Positions 46,822 to 56,237 of a stretch of DNA of 64,000 bases are shown in pieces. Position numbers and translations under genes: made by a program. Each line of letters begins with the position of its first letter. The stretch's first letter is position 1. The notes under the pieces are model-generated. The model saw only the letters and a list, made by a program, of their open reading frames with translations, was not told the origin of the DNA and searched no databases. Origin of the DNA: Cupriavidus sp. WGlv3 (lineage in GTDB: Bacteria; Pseudomonadota; Gammaproteobacteria; Burkholderiales; Burkholderiaceae); assembly GCF_023952475.1 (NCBI RefSeq), contig NZ_JALHRX010000003.1, positions 124,001 to 188,000 on the forward strand. The letters are read 5' to 3'.

Positions 46822-47387
46822 TCCGCCATGCGCAGCCGCAGGTGCCGGCGGGTACCTGCTATGGCTGCCTGGACTTGCCGCTGGTCGCACCGCTGACCCC
46901 GCCCGCCGCGCGCATCGTTGCCGGCCTGCCGGCACCGGATCGCATCGTGGCCAGCCCGCTGGCGCGCGCGCTGGGCACGGCGCAGGCGCTGGCCCAGGCA
47001 TGGCCCGGCGGCGTGCCGGACATCGACACCGAACCCGCCCTGCGCGAAATCGACTTCGGCAGCTGGGAGGGCGTGGCCTGGGATGCGATCGACCGCGGCG
47101 CGCTCGACCAGTGGGCGGCCGACCTGCTGCATGCGCGTCCGCATGGCGGCGAATCGCCGGCACAGGCGATGGCGCGGGTGGTTGGCTGGGCCGCGACGCT
47201 GGCCGAAGCTCGCGCGCAATGTCTCTGGGTCGTCGGCCATGCCGGGCCGATGCGCATGCTGGCGGCGCACTGGCTGGGCGTGCCGCTGGCGACCACGGTC
47301 AACTGGGAACTGGGCTTCGGCGCCAGCTGCGGCTTCGGGCTGGGACGGGGCGGAGCACGGCTGGGCTGGTGGAACCGCGCCGGCTGA
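46806..47387 (+). CDS. cobC: Alpha-ribazole phosphatase
   Basis: This 193-residue histidine-phosphatase-fold enzyme removes the 5'-phosphate of alpha-ribazole or adenosylcobalamin phosphate. The phosphoacceptor is His8 in VVLIRHAQP; the second arginine is in ASPLARALGTAQAL, and the late histidine in VVGHAGPMRML. REIDFGSWEGVAWD is the expected acid region. Its TGA stop abuts the btuF stop on the other strand (TGATCA at 47385-47390), so there is no space for a separate terminator. Confidence 0.9.
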   Translation: MDVVLIRHAQPQVPAGTCYGCLDLPLVAPLTPPAARIVAGLPAPDRIVASPLARALGTAQALAQAWPGGVPDIDTEPALREIDFGSWEGVAWDAIDRGALDQWAADLLHARPHGGESPAQAMARVVGWAATLAEARAQCLWVVGHAGPMRMLAAHWLGVPLATTVNWELGFGASCGFGLGRGGARLGWWNRAG

Positions 47388-48299
47388 TCAACGTGCCGGC
47401 CGGCGGCTGCGCGCGGTGTCGAGGTCCTTGCACAGCTGCGCCGCGCCCTGCACCACGCGAGGGCCGGCACGGTTGAGCAGGTCGCCGTCGATCACGAACA
47501 GGTTGTTGCGCGCCACCGCCGTGACCTGCTTCCAGCGCCGCCACATCTCGAAATCCGGCAACGGCTGGTCCGAGCGCGTGGCGCCCATGCCCGCCGTCAC
47601 CATCGCTTCGGGATTGCCGGCGATCACCGCTTCGACCGACACGGTCGGCACCAGCGGCGTCTCGGCCGCGAACAGGTTGCGGCCGCCGCACAGCGCCAGC
47701 ATGTCGCTGACGAGGTGCTGGCCGTTGAGCGTCATCAGTGGTTGCTGCCAGACCTGGTAGAACACCGTCACCGGCGGGCGCGTCGCATAAGTTTTGCGCA
47801 GGGTTTCCACCTGCTGGCGGAAGCCGTCGGCGGCGCGCCGCGCGGTGGCCTCGGTGCCGAGCAGCGTGCCGAGCTTCTCGATATTGTCCGGGATCGCCGC
47901 CAGCTTGCGCGGCTCGCTGTAGAACAGCGGGATGCCGAGCGCGCGCAGCCGGTCGGCCTGCTTCTGCGCATTGCCGTGGCGCCACACCACGATCAGGTCG
48001 GGCTTGAGCGCGGCGATGCGCTCCAGGTCCAGCGCCTTGTTGTCGCCGACGCGCGCGATCGCGCGCGCCTGCGGCGGGTAGTCGCTGTAGTTGACGGTGC
48101 CGACGATGCGGTCGCCCGCGCCCGCGGCGAACAGCATCTCGGTGACGTGCGGCGCCAGCGAGACCACGCGGCGCGCGGGCTGGGCCAGGGTCACGGTCTG
48201 GCCGGCGTCATCGATGGTGGAGACCGTGGCGGTGGCGGTGGCGGGCAGCGCCGCGAGCAGCAGGGCGCAGGCGATGACAGGAGTCAGGCGATTCGGCAT
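47388..48299 (-). CDS. btuF: Vitamin B12 periplasmic binding protein
   Basis: This 303-residue type III binding protein delivers cobalamin to BtuCD. Signal peptide MPNRLTPVIACALLLAALPATATA, then VTLAQPARRVVSLAPHVTEMLFAAGAGDRIVGTVNYSDYP, the BtuF/FhuD fold, and LDLERIAALKPDLIVVWRHGN. The ATG at 48299 is chosen because it starts the signal peptide. Last gene of the minus-strand B12 operon, 13 bp after cobD. Confidence 0.91.
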   Translation of the reverse strand: MPNRLTPVIACALLLAALPATATATVSTIDDAGQTVTLAQPARRVVSLAPHVTEMLFAAGAGDRIVGTVNYSDYPPQARAIARVGDNKALDLERIAALKPDLIVVWRHGNAQKQADRLRALGIPLFYSEPRKLAAIPDNIEKLGTLLGTEATARRAADGFRQQVETLRKTYATRPPVTVFYQVWQQPLMTLNGQHLVSDMLALCGGRNLFAAETPLVPTVSVEAVIAGNPEAMVTAGMGATRSDQPLPDFEMWRRWKQVTAVARNNLFVIDGDLLNRAGPRVVQGAAQLCKDLDTARSRRPAR

Positions 48300-48312
48300 G
48301 GCATGGTCAAGG

Positions 48313-49329
48313 TCAGGCAGCGGCCGCCAGTGCCGCGTCCAGCCGCTGCCAGGCCGGCGGCTGGTCCGGTGGCAGGCCAAGTCGCAGGCTCGGCGCGCAG
48401 CCGCCGGCGGCATCGAAATAGCGGGTCCAGACGCCGTGCTGCGCCAGCGCGTGGTGCAGCCGCGCCGCGTCGCGATGCGGAACCCAGCAGAACAAGGGAT
48501 GCATCACCGGCGGCAGGCCGTGGCGGTCCAGCAGCGCGGCCAGTCGCGCCCCGCGCGCTTGCAGCCGGGCGCGGGCGGCCTGCTGCCACGCCCGGTCGGC
48601 CAGCGCGCGGCGTGCCACCTCGCGCGCGGGGCCGGCGACGGTCCAGTGGCCCAGGCGCGCGCGCAGCGCGTCGAGCAGCGCGGGCTGTGCCAGCACGAAG
48701 CCGCAGCGGATGCCGGCCAGCCCGTAGAACTTGCCGATCGAGCGCAGCACCACCAGCCCGTGGCTGCCGCTATGCGCGGCGACGGAAGCGCCGGGCAGGC
48801 AATCGATAAAGGCTTCGTCGACCAGCAGCGTGCCGCCGCGCGCGGCCAGCGCGGCATGCCAGCGCAGCAGCGTGGCAGCGGGCAGGACGCGCGCGGTCGG
48901 GTTGTTCGGGTTGACGACGACCAGATGATCGAGCGCGTCCGGCAGATCAGGCCGCGTGAAGCCCGCTTCGTCCAGCAGCACCACGGTGTGCCCCGCGGCG
49001 GCGAACGCCGGCGCGTATTCGCTGTACCCCAGCGCGGCGATGCCGACCCGGCCCGGGCGCAGCAGCGCCGGCAGCGTGCGGATCGCGGCCTGCGAGCCGG
49101 CCACCGGCAGCGCATGGGGCGCGCCGCATGCCGCCGCGGCCAGTTCGGCCAGGCCGTCGTCGTCCTGCGGCAGCCGCTGCCATACCTGCGCCGGCAGCGC
49201 CGGCACCGCATAGCCGTCGGGGTTGATGCCGGTGGACAGGTCGAGCCAGTCGTCAGCCGGGCGGCCGTAGCGGCGCACCGCGGCGAGCAGGTCGCCGCCA
49301 TGGCGGATCGGGGGCAAGGCGGTGCTCAT
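48313..49329 (-). CDS. cobD: L-threonine-O-3-phosphate decarboxylase (CobD/CobC type)
   Basis: This 338-residue PLP enzyme makes (R)-1-amino-2-propanol phosphate for the nucleotide loop. HGGD and LDLSTGINPDGY mark the N-terminus; VVVNPNNPTARVL, the aspartate in LLVDEAFIDC, and the PLP lysine in RSIGKFYGLAGIR (Lys200) are present. The start at 49329 overlaps the cbiB stop (ATGA). Named cobD in the Salmonella system and cobC in the Pseudomonas one; it differs from the phosphatase at 46.8 kb. Confidence 0.92.
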   Translation of the reverse strand: MSTALPPIRHGGDLLAAVRRYGRPADDWLDLSTGINPDGYAVPALPAQVWQRLPQDDDGLAELAAAACGAPHALPVAGSQAAIRTLPALLRPGRVGIAALGYSEYAPAFAAAGHTVVLLDEAGFTRPDLPDALDHLVVVNPNNPTARVLPAATLLRWHAALAARGGTLLVDEAFIDCLPGASVAAHSGSHGLVVLRSIGKFYGLAGIRCGFVLAQPALLDALRARLGHWTVAGPAREVARRALADRAWQQAARARLQARGARLAALLDRHGLPPVMHPLFCWVPHRDAARLHHALAQHGVWTRYFDAAGGCAPSLRLGLPPDQPPAWQRLDAALAAAA

Positions 49330-50300
49330 GCCGGTGCGGAGCGCATCAAGGCGGCGAGCGCGCTGGCTGTCGCCAGTGCCAGCCATAGCCATAGCGTGCG
49401 TTCGACCAGCCGCAGGCAGGCCATCACATGCGCTGCTTGCGGCGCGGTGCCGGCGCCCAGCGGCGGGCGTTGCTCGATTTCACCGTGATAGCGCGCCGGG
49501 CCGCCAAGCAGCACGCCGACCGCGCCGGCGCCCGCGGCCATCACCGGGCCGGCATTGGGGCTCGACCACGCCGGCGCCTGCGTGCGCCAGCAGCGCAGCG
49601 CCTGTGCGGTGGCGCCGAGCAGCGCATACGACAGCGCGGTCAGCCGTGCCGGCACCAGGTTGAGCGCATCGTCGAGGCGCGCCGCGGCCCAGCCGAAATG
49701 CAATAGCCGCGGCGTGCGGTAGCCCCACATCGCATCGAGCGTATTGGCCAGGCGGAACACGATCACCGCCGGCGCGCCGCCGACCAGGAACCAGAACAGC
49801 GCCCCGAACACCGCGTCGTTGCCGTTTTCCAGCGTCGATTCGCAGGCGGCGCGGGCCAGCGCCTCGGCGTCGGCATCGGCGGTGTCGCGCGAGACGATGC
49901 GCGCGGTCAGCGCGCGCGCGGCGGGCAGGTCGGCCGCGCGCAGCGCGTCGGCGATCGGGGCGATATGCTGGTGCAGGCTGCGCGCGCCCAGCGCCGCGTA
50001 CAGCGCCAGTGCATGCAGCGCCAGCGCGGCGAGCGGATGCCAGCGGGCCGCCGCGGCCACCAGCCACCATGCCAGCGCGGCCGGGGCGAGCACCAGCACG
50101 CACCAGCCGGCAAGCCCGGCAAGGCGCTGGCGCCATGGCGTACTACGTTGCGAGGGAGGGTTGAGGCGTCGTTCCAATGCGGCCGCGATGCGGCCGAAGC
50201 CCACCAGCGGATGCCAGCGGCGCGGCTCGCCCAGCCAGCGGTCCAGCAGTGCCCCGATCCATGCCGCTGCCACGCATGCCGGCCAGGCCAGCATCAGCAT
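49326..50300 (-). CDS. cbiB: Adenosylcobinamide-phosphate synthase
   Basis: This 324-residue inner-membrane enzyme attaches aminopropanol (phosphate) to adenosylcobyric acid. It has LLDRWLGEPRRWHPLVGFGRIAAALERRLN, the family start, five or so membrane segments, VSRDTADADAEALARAACESTLENGNDAVFGALFWF and the conserved ANTLDAMWGYRT. Overlaps cobU by 7 bp and cobD by 4 bp. Confidence 0.93.
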   Translation of the reverse strand: MLMLAWPACVAAAWIGALLDRWLGEPRRWHPLVGFGRIAAALERRLNPPSQRSTPWRQRLAGLAGWCVLVLAPAALAWWLVAAAARWHPLAALALHALALYAALGARSLHQHIAPIADALRAADLPAARALTARIVSRDTADADAEALARAACESTLENGNDAVFGALFWFLVGGAPAVIVFRLANTLDAMWGYRTPRLLHFGWAAARLDDALNLVPARLTALSYALLGATAQALRCWRTQAPAWSSPNAGPVMAAGAGAVGVLLGGPARYHGEIEQRPPLGAGTAPQAAHVMACLRLVERTLWLWLALATASALAALMRSAPA

Positions 50301-50956
50301 GCGGGATCGGGCCCCTTTACCGCAACCGGGATACCCGCCACCAGCAGCCGCACGCAGTCGGCGGCGGCGGCCAGCTTCTGGTTCAGGCGACCCAGTTCAT
50401 CGACATAGAAGCGGGTGATGGCGCCCATCGGGATCACGCCGAAGCCGATCTCGTTGGAGACCAGGATCACGTGGCCCGGCAGCGTCGGCAGCGCGTTGAG
50501 CAGCGCCTCGATTTCTTCGGTGAATGCCGCCGGTGGCGTGATCACGCCATGCTCGGGATAGCTGCGGCCGTTGGGGAAAAGCAGGTTGTTGATCCACAGC
50601 GTCATGCAATCGACCAGGATGCAGCCGTCGTGGCGCGCGTTGGCATAGAGCGCATCGGCCAGGTGCACCGGCTCTTCCACCAGGCGCCAGTCGGCGGGAC
50701 GGCGGGCGCGGTGCAGCGCGATGCGGACCTCCAGTTCCTGGTCGGCGTGGGCCGGGTCCTGGTGCGCGGTGGCGATGTAGGTGACCGGCCCGCCGGTGAC
50801 GGTGGCGTGGTCGGTGGCGAGCTGTTCGGCAAAGTGGCTCTTGCCGGAACGTGCGCCGCCCAGCACCAGGGTGAGCTGGCGGCCGCCGGTCCCGCTGGCG
50901 GCAGCGCGCGGCTGGGCGGCAGGGGCGGTGGCAGGTGCGATGGCCGGGGTTTCCAT
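50294..50956 (-). CDS. cobU: Adenosylcobinamide kinase / adenosylcobinamide-phosphate guanylyltransferase
   Basis: This 220-residue bifunctional enzyme activates cobinamide (phosphate) to the GDP form. The P-loop [18 protein letters not shown] is at about 25-42; VTYIATAHQ and [15 protein letters not shown] carry the guanylylated histidine region; [11 protein letters not shown] and [24 protein letters not shown] complete the family blocks. ATG 50956; a TACAAT hexamer lies 6 bp upstream, suggesting a leaderless transcript. First gene of the minus-strand B12 operon. Confidence 0.93.
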   Translation of the reverse strand: METPAIAPATAPAAQPRAAASGTGGRQLTLVLGGARSGKSHFAEQLATDHATVTGGPVTYIATAHQDPAHADQELEVRIALHRARRPADWRLVEEPVHLADALYANARHDGCILVDCMTLWINNLLFPNGRSYPEHGVITPPAAFTEEIEALLNALPTLPGHVILVSNEIGFGVIPMGAITRFYVDELGRLNQKLAAAADCVRLLVAGIPVAVKGPDPAC

Positions 50957-51024
50957 CCGCGTATTGTAGCCGCCGCATCCAGGCATGGCACGGCCCGCGT
51001 GCGCGCCGGTGCGATAATCCGCCG
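50957..51024. promoter_or_regulatory. Divergent cobU / cobQ promoter interval
   Basis: Only 68 bp separate the two start codons. A TACAAT (minus strand, 50968-50963) sits 6 bp before the cobU ATG, and a GATAAT (plus, 51013-51018) 6 bp before the cobQ ATG. No -35 with good match is visible for either. There is no room for a riboswitch here. Confidence 0.45.
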
Positions 51025-52542
51025 ATGCAACCCGACTCTCCGCAATCCCCACCGCCGGGTGCCCTGCGCGGCACCCTGATGGTCCAGGGCACCACCTCCG
51101 ATGCCGGCAAGAGCACCATCGTCGCCGGCCTGTGCCGGGTGCTGGCCCGCGCCGGCACGCGCGTGGTGCCGTTCAAGCCGCAGAACATGGCGCTCAACAG
51201 CGCCGTCACCGCCGACGGCGGCGAGATCGGCCGGGCCCAGGCGCTGCAGGCGCAGGCCGCGCGGCTGGCGCCGCATACCGACATGAACCCGGTGCTGCTC
51301 AAGCCCAGCAGCGACACCGGCGCCCAGGTCATCATTCACGGCCGCGCGCGGCTGGACCTCGATGCGCGCGCCTACCACGACTACAAGCCGCAGGCGATGC
51401 AGGCGGTGCTGGCCTCGCACGCGCGCCTGGCGCAGGCCTACGAGGTGGTGCTGGTGGAGGGCGCCGGCAGCCCGGCCGAGGTCAACCTGCGCGAGCGCGA
51501 CATCGCCAACATGGGGTTTGCCGAGCAGGTCGACTGCCCGGTGGTGCTGGTCGCGGACATCGACCGCGGCGGCGTGTTCGCGCACCTGGTGGGCACGCTC
51601 GACTGCCTGTCCGCGAGCGAGCGCGCGCGCGTGACCGGCTTCATCATCAACCGCTTCCGCGGCGATCTCGGGCTGCTGGAGCCGGGCCTGGACTGGCTGG
51701 TGGCGCGTACCGGCAAGCCGGTGTTTGGCGTGCTGCCGTACCTGCACGGCCTGCACCTGGACGCCGAGGACGCCATCATCGGCGCGCAGGCTGAGGGGGG
51801 GCAGGCGGCGCAGCGGCTGCGCGTGATCGTGCCGGTGCTGCCGCGCATCGCCAACCATACCGACTTCGACGCGCTGCGCGCGCACCCGCAAGTCGACCTG
51901 CAGTTTGTCGGCCCGGGCCGGCCGATGCCGCCGGCCGACCTGGTGGTGCTGCCCGGCAGCAAGAACGTGCGCGGCGACCTCGACTTCCTGCGGGCCCAGG
52001 GCTGGGACGCGGCGCTGGCGCGACACCTGCGCTACGGCGGCAAGCTGATCGGCATCTGCGGCGGCATGCAGATGCTGGGGCAGCAGGTGCACGATCCCGA
52101 TGGCCGCGAGGGCCCCGCCGGCAGCAGCGCGGGCCTGGGCTGGCTCGATTACGAAACCACGCTGGCCGCCGACAAGCAACTGCGCCAGGTGCACGGACGG
52201 CTGGCGCCGGACCCGGCCGGGGCACCGGTGCGCGGCTACGAGATCCACCTCGGCGTCACCACTGGCAAGGGCCTGGAGCAGCCCGCCGTATGGCTTGACC
52301 GCGGCGACGGCACCATGCGGCCGGACGGCGCGCGCTCGGCCGACGGGCAGGTGCTGGCCACCTATGTCCACGGCCTGTTCGACGATCCCGCGGCCTGCCA
52401 GGCGCTGCTGCGCTGGGCCGGACTGGACCAGGCCCAGGCGGTGGACCTGGACGCGCTGCGCGAAGCGTCGATCGAGCGCCTGGCCGACACCATGGCGGCG
52501 CACCTGGACCTGGCGGCACTGCTGGCGCCGTTGCAGCGCTGA
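51025..52542 (+). CDS. cobQ: Adenosylcobyric acid synthase (glutamine-hydrolysing)
   Basis: This 505-residue enzyme amidates cobyrinic acid a,c-diamide at four side chains. The N-terminal dethiobiotin-synthetase-like domain has the P-loop [20 protein letters not shown] and [10 protein letters not shown]. The C-terminal class I glutaminase domain has [13 protein letters not shown] with the catalytic cysteine and the histidine in [10 protein letters not shown]. Length is normal. Divergent from cobU. Two domains, intact. Confidence 0.95.
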   Translation: MQPDSPQSPPPGALRGTLMVQGTTSDAGKSTIVAGLCRVLARAGTRVVPFKPQNMALNSAVTADGGEIGRAQALQAQAARLAPHTDMNPVLLKPSSDTGAQVIIHGRARLDLDARAYHDYKPQAMQAVLASHARLAQAYEVVLVEGAGSPAEVNLRERDIANMGFAEQVDCPVVLVADIDRGGVFAHLVGTLDCLSASERARVTGFIINRFRGDLGLLEPGLDWLVARTGKPVFGVLPYLHGLHLDAEDAIIGAQAEGGQAAQRLRVIVPVLPRIANHTDFDALRAHPQVDLQFVGPGRPMPPADLVVLPGSKNVRGDLDFLRAQGWDAALARHLRYGGKLIGICGGMQMLGQQVHDPDGREGPAGSSAGLGWLDYETTLAADKQLRQVHGRLAPDPAGAPVRGYEIHLGVTTGKGLEQPAVWLDRGDGTMRPDGARSADGQVLATYVHGLFDDPAACQALLRWAGLDQAQAVDLDALREASIERLADTMAAHLDLAALLAPLQR

Positions 52543-52590
52543 CGTTGCCGCACTGACGTCCCCGGCTGCAACATCAGTGCCAAAGGGCCC

Positions 52591-52620
52591 TGCTAGAATT
52601 GCGAATCCTTCGCATTCGCA
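52591..52620 (+). promoter_or_regulatory. Extended -10 promoter with Fur-box-like dyad
   Basis: TGCTAGAAT (52591-52599) is an extended -10. It runs into a dyad of TGCGAAT (52600-52606) and ATTCGCA (52614-52620). The overlapping TTGCGAATCCTTCGCATTC resembles the Fur boxes of Burkholderiales (consensus-like GCGAATnnTTCGC). The predicted transcription start lies within the dyad, so iron repression of the PepSY gene is likely. Inference from sequence. Confidence 0.5.
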
Positions 52621-52692
52621 CCGCGGCGCGGTATGGCTTTGGCGCCATATTCCGCGCCTTGCAGCGTCCGCTCAACGTACTTCACCCCCGTC

Positions 52693-53886
52693 ATGGTCAC
52701 CGGCCGCCTGCGCGTCGTCCTCGTCAAGCTGCATCGCTATATCGGTCTGAGTCTCGGCCTGCTGTTCGTCCTGTTGGGACTGACCGGCATGACCATCGCC
52801 TGGCGCGATGAGCTCGACGCCTGGCTCAATCCCGACCTGCTGGTGGCGTCCGCGCCGATGACTGCGCCGGTGACCCCGGACACGGTCCAGGCCGTGACCG
52901 AGCGGCTGGCGGCGCCGCCCTACGGCAAGCCCAACCTGCTGATGCTGCCGACCCATGCCGACGGCGTCTTTATCGCCTGGTATCCGGTCAAGGGGCCCGG
53001 CGGCGTGGTGGCGGGGCGCTCGCGCCAGGTGATGGTCGATCCGGCCACGCTGGCGGTGAAGGGCGAGCGCGTCTGGGGCGAGGCGGGCCTGTCGCGCCGG
53101 CTGCTGCTGCCCACGCTGTTCCACCTGCACCGCTACCTGCTGTCGGGCGATACCGGCAAGACCATCACCGGCGTGGCCGGCATGCTGCTGTTGCTGACCA
53201 CGCTGGTCGGGGTGGCGGCGTGGTGGCCCAAGATGAAGCTGCGCTCGGTGGTGCAGGCGTTCCGCATCACGCATGGCGGTTCATGGTCGCGCTTCAACTA
53301 TTCGCTGCACCGCGCCGGCGGCATCCTGGTCGCGCCGGTGCTGGCCGTCATCGCGTTTTCCGGCTGGTACCTGAACCTGCCCAAGTGGGTGACGCCGATC
53401 GTGGCGGGCGTGATGACGGTGACGCCACCGGCCAAGCATGTCTCGACAACGGCGCCGGCGGGCGCGCGGCCGCTGGAGGCGGGCGAGATCATGGCCGCGG
53501 CGCAGGCGCAGTTCCCGCAGGCGCAGGTGACCCGCATCGGCTTCCCGCGCAAGCCCGGCGATGCCTTCGAGATCCGGCTGTGCCAGCCCGGCGAGGTGCG
53601 CCAGCACACCGGCGCGACGCGGCTCTGGCTCGATGCCTGGACCGGCGCGCCCCTGGGCGTGCGAGATCCGCATCAGGCGCCAGCCGGCGACACGCTGCTG
53701 AACTGGCAGTTTCCGCTGCATACCGGCGAAGCCTTCGGCCTGCCGGGACGGATCTTCATCACGCTGTTCGGGCTGGCGCCGCTGGCGTTCGCCGTGACCG
53801 GCACGCTGATCTGGTGGAAACGGCGGCGCGGCCACCAGCGCCATGTGGTGAAGAGCGCGCAGCGCGCCGGCATGCGCCGGGCATGA
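52693..53886 (+). CDS. PepSY-associated transmembrane protein
   Basis: This 397-residue inner-membrane protein starts near VLVKLHRYIGLSLGLLFVLLGLTGMTIAWRDELDAWLNPDLL. Four helices are predicted: this one, ITGVAGMLLLLTTLVGVAAWW, AGGILVAPVLAVIAFSGWYL and FITLFGLAPLAFAVTGTLIWW. Large periplasmic PepSY segments lie between. Histidines beside the helices (LHRY, LFHLHRYLLSG, SLHRAGG) fit heme- or reductase-like roles; relatives sit in siderophore loci and may reduce ferric siderophores. A Fur-like site upstream supports iron regulation. ATG 52693 is preferred to an in-frame start at 52633. Confidence 0.85.
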   Translation: MVTGRLRVVLVKLHRYIGLSLGLLFVLLGLTGMTIAWRDELDAWLNPDLLVASAPMTAPVTPDTVQAVTERLAAPPYGKPNLLMLPTHADGVFIAWYPVKGPGGVVAGRSRQVMVDPATLAVKGERVWGEAGLSRRLLLPTLFHLHRYLLSGDTGKTITGVAGMLLLLTTLVGVAAWWPKMKLRSVVQAFRITHGGSWSRFNYSLHRAGGILVAPVLAVIAFSGWYLNLPKWVTPIVAGVMTVTPPAKHVSTTAPAGARPLEAGEIMAAAQAQFPQAQVTRIGFPRKPGDAFEIRLCQPGEVRQHTGATRLWLDAWTGAPLGVRDPHQAPAGDTLLNWQFPLHTGEAFGLPGRIFITLFGLAPLAFAVTGTLIWWKRRRGHQRHVVKSAQRAGMRRA

Positions 53887-53920
53887 AAAAAGGCAGGCCG
53901 CCGGGCCTGCCTTTTTCTTT
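53886..53920. terminator. Bidirectional terminator between PepSY gene and panC
   Basis: The stem AGGCAGGCC (53891-53899) pairs with GGCCTGCCT (53904-53912), flanked by an A-run on one side and a T-run on the other. It can end both convergent transcripts. Confidence 0.85.
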
Positions 53921-53940
53921 GGCGGACGCGGACGCGCCGC

Positions 53941-54927
<987 letters not shown>

Positions 54928-55821
54928 TCAGCTGGGGCTGTACGCCAATCGCACATAAATTGGCGCGAACGGCTCGGCCTGGGTGATCTCCACCAGCGAT
55001 TCGCGCGACAGCTCCAGCATGGCGATGAAGTTCACCACCACCACCGGCACGCCCTTGCCGGAGCGCACCGCGTCCTCGAACAGCTCCGAGAACTCCATGA
55101 AGCGCGCATGCTGCAGCCGGCGCAGGATCTGGCTCATATGCTCGCGCACGGACAGCTCCTCGCGCGAGATCTTGTGGTGCTGGTTGAGCTTGGCGCGCTT
55201 GAGCACGTCGGCCCAGGCCGCCTGCAGGTCGACGGTTTCCACGTCGGGAAAGCGCGGCGCCAGGCTCTGCTCGATATAGACCTGCGAGCGCAGGAAGTCG
55301 CGGCCCAGCTGCGGCACCGTATCCAGGCGCTGCGCGGCCAGCTTCATCTGCTCGTACTCCAGCAGGCGGCGTACCAGCTCGGCGCGCGGGTCCTCGGCTT
55401 CCTCGTCGCTGTCGGCCTTCTTGACCGGCAGCAGCATGCGCGACTTGATCTCGATCAGCATCGCCGCCATCAGCAGGTATTCCGCCGCCAGCTCCAGGTT
55501 GGTCTTGCGAATCTGCTCGATGTACGACAGGTACTGCCGCGTCACCTGCGACATCGGGATGTCGAGGACGTTGAAGTTCTGCTTGCGGATCAGGTACAGC
55601 AGCAGGTCCAGCGGGCCTTCGAAGGCTTCGAGGAAGATCTCGAGCGCGTCCGGCGGGATGTAGAGGTCCTGCGGCAGCTTGAACAGCGGCTCGCCGTACA
55701 GGCGCGCGAACGCCATCCCGTCGACCATGTCGGCGGGGCCGGCCGGGCCGGCGGCGGCAGCGGGCGCCACGGCGGGCAGCTCCACGGGCAGCGGCAGCTT
55801 GTCCTGGTCGGCTGCGCTCAT
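54928..55821 (-). CDS. scpA: Segregation and condensation protein A
   Basis: This 297-residue kleisin subunit works with SMC/ScpB in chromosome organisation. The core is FEGPLDLLLYLIRKQNFNVLDIPMSQVTRQYLSYIEQIRKTNLELAAEYLLMAAMLIEIKSRMLLP near residues 68-135. The C-terminal winged helix ends TQAEPFAPIYVRL. The first 45 residues are alanine/proline-rich and specific to this lineage. The start ATG at 55821 lies 34 bp after the DUF3460 stop. Confidence 0.93.
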   Translation of the reverse strand: MSAADQDKLPLPVELPAVAPAAAAGPAGPADMVDGMAFARLYGEPLFKLPQDLYIPPDALEIFLEAFEGPLDLLLYLIRKQNFNVLDIPMSQVTRQYLSYIEQIRKTNLELAAEYLLMAAMLIEIKSRMLLPVKKADSDEEAEDPRAELVRRLLEYEQMKLAAQRLDTVPQLGRDFLRSQVYIEQSLAPRFPDVETVDLQAAWADVLKRAKLNQHHKISREELSVREHMSQILRRLQHARFMEFSELFEDAVRSGKGVPVVVVNFIAMLELSRESLVEITQAEPFAPIYVRLAYSPS

Positions 55822-55855
55822 GGTGCGTTCGGCTCGGGCTCGGGGGCGGCGGGGA

Positions 55856-56047
55856 TCAGTTGTCCTGCGAGTAGACGTAGGGCTTCTGCGCCACGCGCGA
55901 AGCCTGGGCGCGGGCGCGCTCTTCGAGGTCGATCGGTGCCTTGTCCCACAGCAGGGCGCGGCCGTCGCGCTGCTCGGCCTCCAGCGTCGGGCGCTCTTGC
56001 TTGAGCTGCTTCAGGAACTGGGTGATATCGGATTCGTAGAGGGCCAT
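55856..56047 (-). CDS. DUF3460 small protein
   Basis: This 63-residue protein is MALYESDITQFLKQLKQERP followed by an acidic/basic helix and a KPYVYSQDN end. The sequence and its place before scpA-panC match DUF3460 of betaproteobacteria; function unknown. The ATG at 56047 is preferred over an upstream TTG at 56053. A TAAAAT on the minus strand (56104-56099) could be the -10 of the whole row. Confidence 0.8.
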   Translation of the reverse strand: MALYESDITQFLKQLKQERPTLEAEQRDGRALLWDKAPIDLEERARAQASRVAQKPYVYSQDN

Positions 56048-56237
56048 GTTCAACCGGGATGCACCCGTGCGGGCGCCAGATAGGTACAGTGGGCCATGAT
56101 TTTACAGTATCGGCCCCCCGGGATGCACGCCAGACCGTCGCCCGGGGGCCGCGAGAGCACCGCAACGCGTGGGAAAGTTCCGGGCGCGCGGCCGGGTGTG
56201 GTCAAATACCGACTTTGTATGTGTGGACAATAGGGCG

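Noticed and set aside
52633-52692. N-terminal extension of the PepSY protein from an upstream ATG
   Set aside because: The added 20 residues are unlike the family and begin close to the Fur-like dyad. The ATG at 52693 leads straight into the first conserved helix.
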